Below are positions 5,542-7,772 of a stretch of DNA of 7,772 nucleotides, piece after piece. The position numbers and the translations under genes are program-made. The notes beneath the pieces are model-generated. The model saw nothing but the letters and a program-made list of their open reading frames with translations, had not been told where the DNA came from and did no database searches. Within the stretch, counting starts at the first letter, position 1; the number at the start of each line of letters is the position of its first letter. Source of the DNA: Peptococcaceae bacterium UBA3933 (GTDB lineage: Bacteria > Bacillota > Peptococcia > Peptococcales > BICA1-8); NCBI GenBank assembly GCA_002385805.1, contig DGEF01000029.1:33128-40899 (forward strand). Direction: 5' to 3'.

Positions 5542-5874
5542 ATGGCTTTTGGCGGTGGTAATATGAATAAAATGATGAAACAGGTACAAAAAATGCAAGC
5601 TCAAATGCTTAAACTACAGGAAGAATTGGAGCAGAAAACGGTAGAGGCTACTGCCGGCGGGGGAGTAGTGCGGGTTGTAGCCAACGGTAAAAATGAGATT
5701 GTGGAAGTGGAAATTAAACCGGAAGTTTTAGATCCCGATGATGCGGAAATGGTGCAAGACTTAGTAATGGCTGCTTGTAATGAGGCTTTACGTAAGGCCC
5801 AGGAAATGGTAGCAACAGAGATGGGGAAACTAACCGGAGGAATGAAACTTCCAGGTATGCCGGGACTGTTTTAA
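5542..5874 (+). CDS. ebfC: YbaB/EbfC family nucleoid-associated protein
   Basis: This family comprises small dimeric DNA-binding proteins that coat the nucleoid; the Bacillus member is YaaK. The product is 110 residues from the ATG at 5542, typical for the family. A Met/Gln/Lys-rich helix (NMNKMMKQVQKMQAQMLKLQ, about 7-26) forms the usual coiled-coil arm. It is followed by the beta-sheet core VVRVVANGKNEIVEVEIKPEVL and a second helix DDAEMVQDLVMAACNEALRKAQE. It ends in a Gly/Met/Pro-rich tail, GGMKLPGMPGLF, common in this family. It sits 16 bases after dnaX, and recR begins directly after its stop, so translation is probably coupled. The constant linkage with dnaX and recR suggests a role in replication or repair, though the biochemical role in Firmicutes is poorly defined. 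Confidence 0.96.
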   Translation: MAFGGGNMNKMMKQVQKMQAQMLKLQEELEQKTVEATAGGGVVRVVANGKNEIVEVEIKPEVLDPDDAEMVQDLVMAACNEALRKAQEMVATEMGKLTGGMKLPGMPGLF

Positions 5875-6474
5875 ATGATTTACTATGCCGATGCTGTAGC
5901 CAAACTTATTGAAGAATTTGCGAAATTTCCAGGTATCGGGCCAAAAACAGCACAAAGGCTAGCCTTTCATGTTTTGAAAGGTTCAAAAGAAGATGCCCTG
6001 GCTTTAGCTAAAGCCTTAATCGATGCTAAAGAAAAAGTGGGCCATTGTTCTGTTTGTTTTAACTTGACAGATATAAATCCCTGTCGGATTTGTAGTAATC
6101 CTAATCGGGATGCCGGTTTAATCTGTGTAGTAGAAGACCCCCGGGATGTGGTGGCCTTAGAACGGACCAGGGAATATAAAGGATATTATCATGTCTTAAA
6201 CGGCGCGCTCTCTCCCATGGAGGGCATCGGTCCTGAACAATTAAAGATAAAAGAACTTCTCCAGCGTTTGCAGAAAGGAAATGTAAAAGAAGTCATCCTG
6301 GCCACTAATTCTAATGTAGAAGGGGAAGCTACAGCCATGTATTTAGCTAAATTGATTAAACCTTTGGGAATTAGGGTAACCCGACTGGCCCAAGGACTGC
6401 CTGTAGGCGGGGATATTGAGTATGCTGATGAAGTAACCCTTTCGCGGGCTTTTGCCGGGAGAAGGGATATGTAG
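5875..6474 (+). CDS. recR: Recombination mediator protein RecR
   Basis: RecR works with RecO (and RecF) to load RecA onto SSB-coated single-stranded DNA at gaps. The 199-residue product is full length and shows all the family parts: a helix-hairpin-helix FPGIGPKTAQRLAFHVL (18-34), a C4 zinc finger with cysteines 58, 61, 70 and 73, a Toprim domain beginning ICVVEDPRDVVALE (about 83-96) and including ATNSNVEGEATAMYL, and the C-terminal GLPVGGDIEYADEVTLSRAF motif. The ATG follows the ebfC stop with no gap, and no strong Shine-Dalgarno lies in front of it, so translational coupling to ebfC is likely. It is the last gene of the operon, followed by a terminator 21 bases on. In Bacillus the next genes are yaaL and bofA; they are absent here. 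Confidence 0.98.
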   Translation: MIYYADAVAKLIEEFAKFPGIGPKTAQRLAFHVLKGSKEDALALAKALIDAKEKVGHCSVCFNLTDINPCRICSNPNRDAGLICVVEDPRDVVALERTREYKGYYHVLNGALSPMEGIGPEQLKIKELLQRLQKGNVKEVILATNSNVEGEATAMYLAKLIKPLGIRVTRLAQGLPVGGDIEYADEVTLSRAFAGRRDM

Positions 6475-6495
6475 GAGAAATAAAATACTATTAGT

Positions 6496-6543
6496 AAACC
6501 ATAGGGAAAAGGTAAAGGTGTGCCTTGGAACTATGGTTTTTTT
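6496..6543 (+). terminator. Terminator of the dnaX-ebfC-recR operon
   Basis: AAACCATAG (6496-6504) pairs perfectly with CTATGGTTT (6531-6539). An inner hairpin, AAGG-TGTG-CCTT (6515-6526), shortens the loop. The T-run extends through 6543. A second copy of the left arm lies at 6591-6599. Confidence 0.75.
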
Positions 6544-6633
6544 ATGTTTTTAGGTTGCTCGCATATTTTAAAAAGCAAATAAGAGTTTGAAAACCATAGA
6601 TTGTAAAGGAAAAGCTAAAAGAATAGAGAATAT

Positions 6634-6663
6634 TTGAAAATGCAGGATTTAGATTGATATATA
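6634..6663 (+). promoter_or_regulatory. Probable hsdM promoter
   Basis: TTGAAA (6634-6639, 5 of 6) and TATATA (6658-6663, 4 of 6) are separated by 18 bases, after the operon terminator and about 50 bases before hsdM. The region is AT-rich, so chance matches are possible. Nothing else of note is seen between 6544 and 6700 apart from the repeat arm at 6591-6599. Confidence 0.4.
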
Positions 6664-6714
6664 CCAAATATTTAATTAATGGACTTAATTGTTAAGCTTA
6701 TAGGAGTGATGAAT

Positions 6715-7772
6715 TTGGTTAACTTCCAGGAAAAGGTGAACTTTATTTGGAGCATAGCGGAACTTTTAAGAGGACCGTACAAAAAAGAACAGTACGGTGA
6801 TGTAATACTTCCCATGGCTGTACTTAGAAGGTTTGATTGCGTCCTTGCACCTACTAAGCAGGAAGTATTGAAACGCTATGAAACATTAAAAAAATCCGGA
6901 CTTCAAAACGTAGACCCCGTTTTAAATAGAATTTCCAAGCAGGGGTTTAATAATACCAGTAAATTTGACTTTGAAAAATTATTAGCTGACCCGGACAATA
7001 TCGCCAATAACTTAAGAAATTATATAAACGGTTTTTCTAAAAATGCCAGGGAAATCATTGAACATTTTGACTTTGATAAGGAGATTACAAAACTCGATGA
7101 TAATAACCTGCTTTATTTAGTCGTATCAGAGTTTAATAAGATAGACTTTCATCCTGATAAGGTAAGCAATACAGAAATGGGGTATATATTTGAAGAACTG
7201 ATAAGAAGATTTTCAGAACATGGGGAGGCAGGGGACCACTATACTCCCCGTGAGGTTATAAAATTAATGGTAAATATTCTCCTGAACGAAGATAACGAGG
7301 AATTAACCCAGCCAGGGCTTGTTGTAACAGTCTATGACTGCTGTGCCGGTACAGGGGGCATGCTGTCTGTGGCAGAAAATTACATGCGAGAATTAAACCC
7401 TGGGATTCAGGTAGAATTATTTGGACAGGAGATAAATCCCCAGTCCTTTAGCATCTGTAAATCGGACATGCTTATTAAGGGTCATAATGCCGATAACATT
7501 ATTCTGGGAGACAGCTTTACGGAAGATGGTCATCGTGGAAAAACCTTCAGATATATGCTAACCAATCCCCCTTTTGGTGTGGAGTGGAAAAAAGCAGAAA
7601 AGTTTATTCGTGAAGAACATGAGAAAGAAGGGTTTAACGGGAGATTCGGAGCAGGACTTCCCAGGATATCCGACGGGTCCTTATTGTTCTTGCAGCATTT
7701 AATATCTAAAATGCGGCAGGATGAGAAAGGCAGCCGCATTGCCATAATCTTCAACGGTTCACCTTTGTTTAC
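6715..7772 (+). CDS. hsdM: Type I restriction-modification DNA methyltransferase subunit (partial)
   Basis: HsdM is the N6-adenine methyltransferase of a type I R-M complex and needs HsdS for target recognition. The frame is open to the window edge, giving about 352 residues of an expected 490-530. An N-terminal HsdM domain includes FIWSIAELLRG and YGDVILPMAVLRRFD. The catalytic domain follows, with GDHYTPREV (173-181), the S-adenosylmethionine-binding motif DCCAGTGGM (208-216), the catalytic NPPF (284-287) and the family's late motif FNGSPLF. The TTG at 6715 is preferred because AGGAG (6702-6706) lies 8 bases before it; the ATG at 6709 is only 2 bases from that site, though it cannot be excluded. 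hsdS and hsdR are presumably beyond the right edge. No frameshift or missing motif is seen in the visible part. Confidence 0.95.
   Translation, partial: MVNFQEKVNFIWSIAELLRGPYKKEQYGDVILPMAVLRRFDCVLAPTKQEVLKRYETLKKSGLQNVDPVLNRISKQGFNNTSKFDFEKLLADPDNIANNLRNYINGFSKNAREIIEHFDFDKEITKLDDNNLLYLVVSEFNKIDFHPDKVSNTEMGYIFEELIRRFSEHGEAGDHYTPREVIKLMVNILLNEDNEELTQPGLVVTVYDCCAGTGGMLSVAENYMRELNPGIQVELFGQEINPQSFSICKSDMLIKGHNADNIILGDSFTEDGHRGKTFRYMLTNPPFGVEWKKAEKFIREEHEKEGFNGRFGAGLPRISDGSLLFLQHLISKMRQDEKGSRIAIIFNGSPLF

Noticed and set aside
4952..5604. Leftward open frames within the 3' part of dnaX and into ebfC
   Set aside because: They are antisense to dnaX and ebfC, have no family resemblance, and arise from the A-rich sense codons lacking antisense stops.
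6544..6708. Possible small gene between recR and hsdM
   Set aside because: Stops occur often in all frames, and no start with a Shine-Dalgarno opens a convincing frame before hsdM.
7530..7754. Leftward open frame of 74 codons at the right end
   Set aside because: It is antisense to the hsdM catalytic region (NPPF motif), which is clearly the coding strand.

Overview
The window looks like chromosomal DNA of a low-GC Firmicute, probably a clostridial-type lineage. Three things point there: AT-rich intergenic DNA with strong purine-rich Shine-Dalgarno sites, a large Bacillus-type SRP RNA that keeps its Alu domain, and the order tRNA-Ser(GGA) - SRP RNA - dnaX - ebfC (yaaK) - recR, which I know from Bacillus and relatives. 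I cannot name a genus from the sequence alone.

Left part (1-3174). The 5' end of a coiled-coil protein gene runs leftward off the window, with a good promoter. A 364-base divergent intergenic stretch follows, holding a stand-alone bidirectional hairpin terminator. Next comes an unrecognised 176-residue membrane protein gene (530-1060) closed by a clean terminator. Then come a pyridoxal/pyridoxamine kinase gene (1236-2108) and, 22 bases on, an integral-membrane acyltransferase-3 family gene (2131-3174). These two are probably co-transcribed, but nothing indicates a shared pathway.

Centre (3175-3905) is a stable-RNA cluster: a promoter followed at once by a terminator-like hairpin, a second promoter, tRNA-Ser(GGA), a possible hairpin terminator, a third promoter, the SRP RNA and a strong terminator. 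The three promoters share a TTAAAATA core.

Right-centre (3906-6547) is a DNA replication/repair operon: dnaX (clamp-loader tau subunit), ebfC (nucleoid-associated protein) and recR (recombination mediator), tightly spaced and closed by a long hairpin terminator. dnaX carries an in-frame A-AAA-AAG slippery heptamer at 5186-5192. A stop lies three codons later in the -1 frame, so a gamma-like short product of about 429 residues is possible, as in E. coli.

Right end (6548-7772). After a 230-base AT-rich spacer with a plausible promoter comes the 5' part of a type I restriction-modification methyltransferase gene, hsdM, cut by the window edge. This suggests an R-M locus next to the housekeeping operon. 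I see no IS element, CRISPR array or replication origin. The most interesting items are the predicted dnaX frameshift site, the promoter-hairpin unit before the tRNA and the R-M junction; I found no convincing wholly new system.
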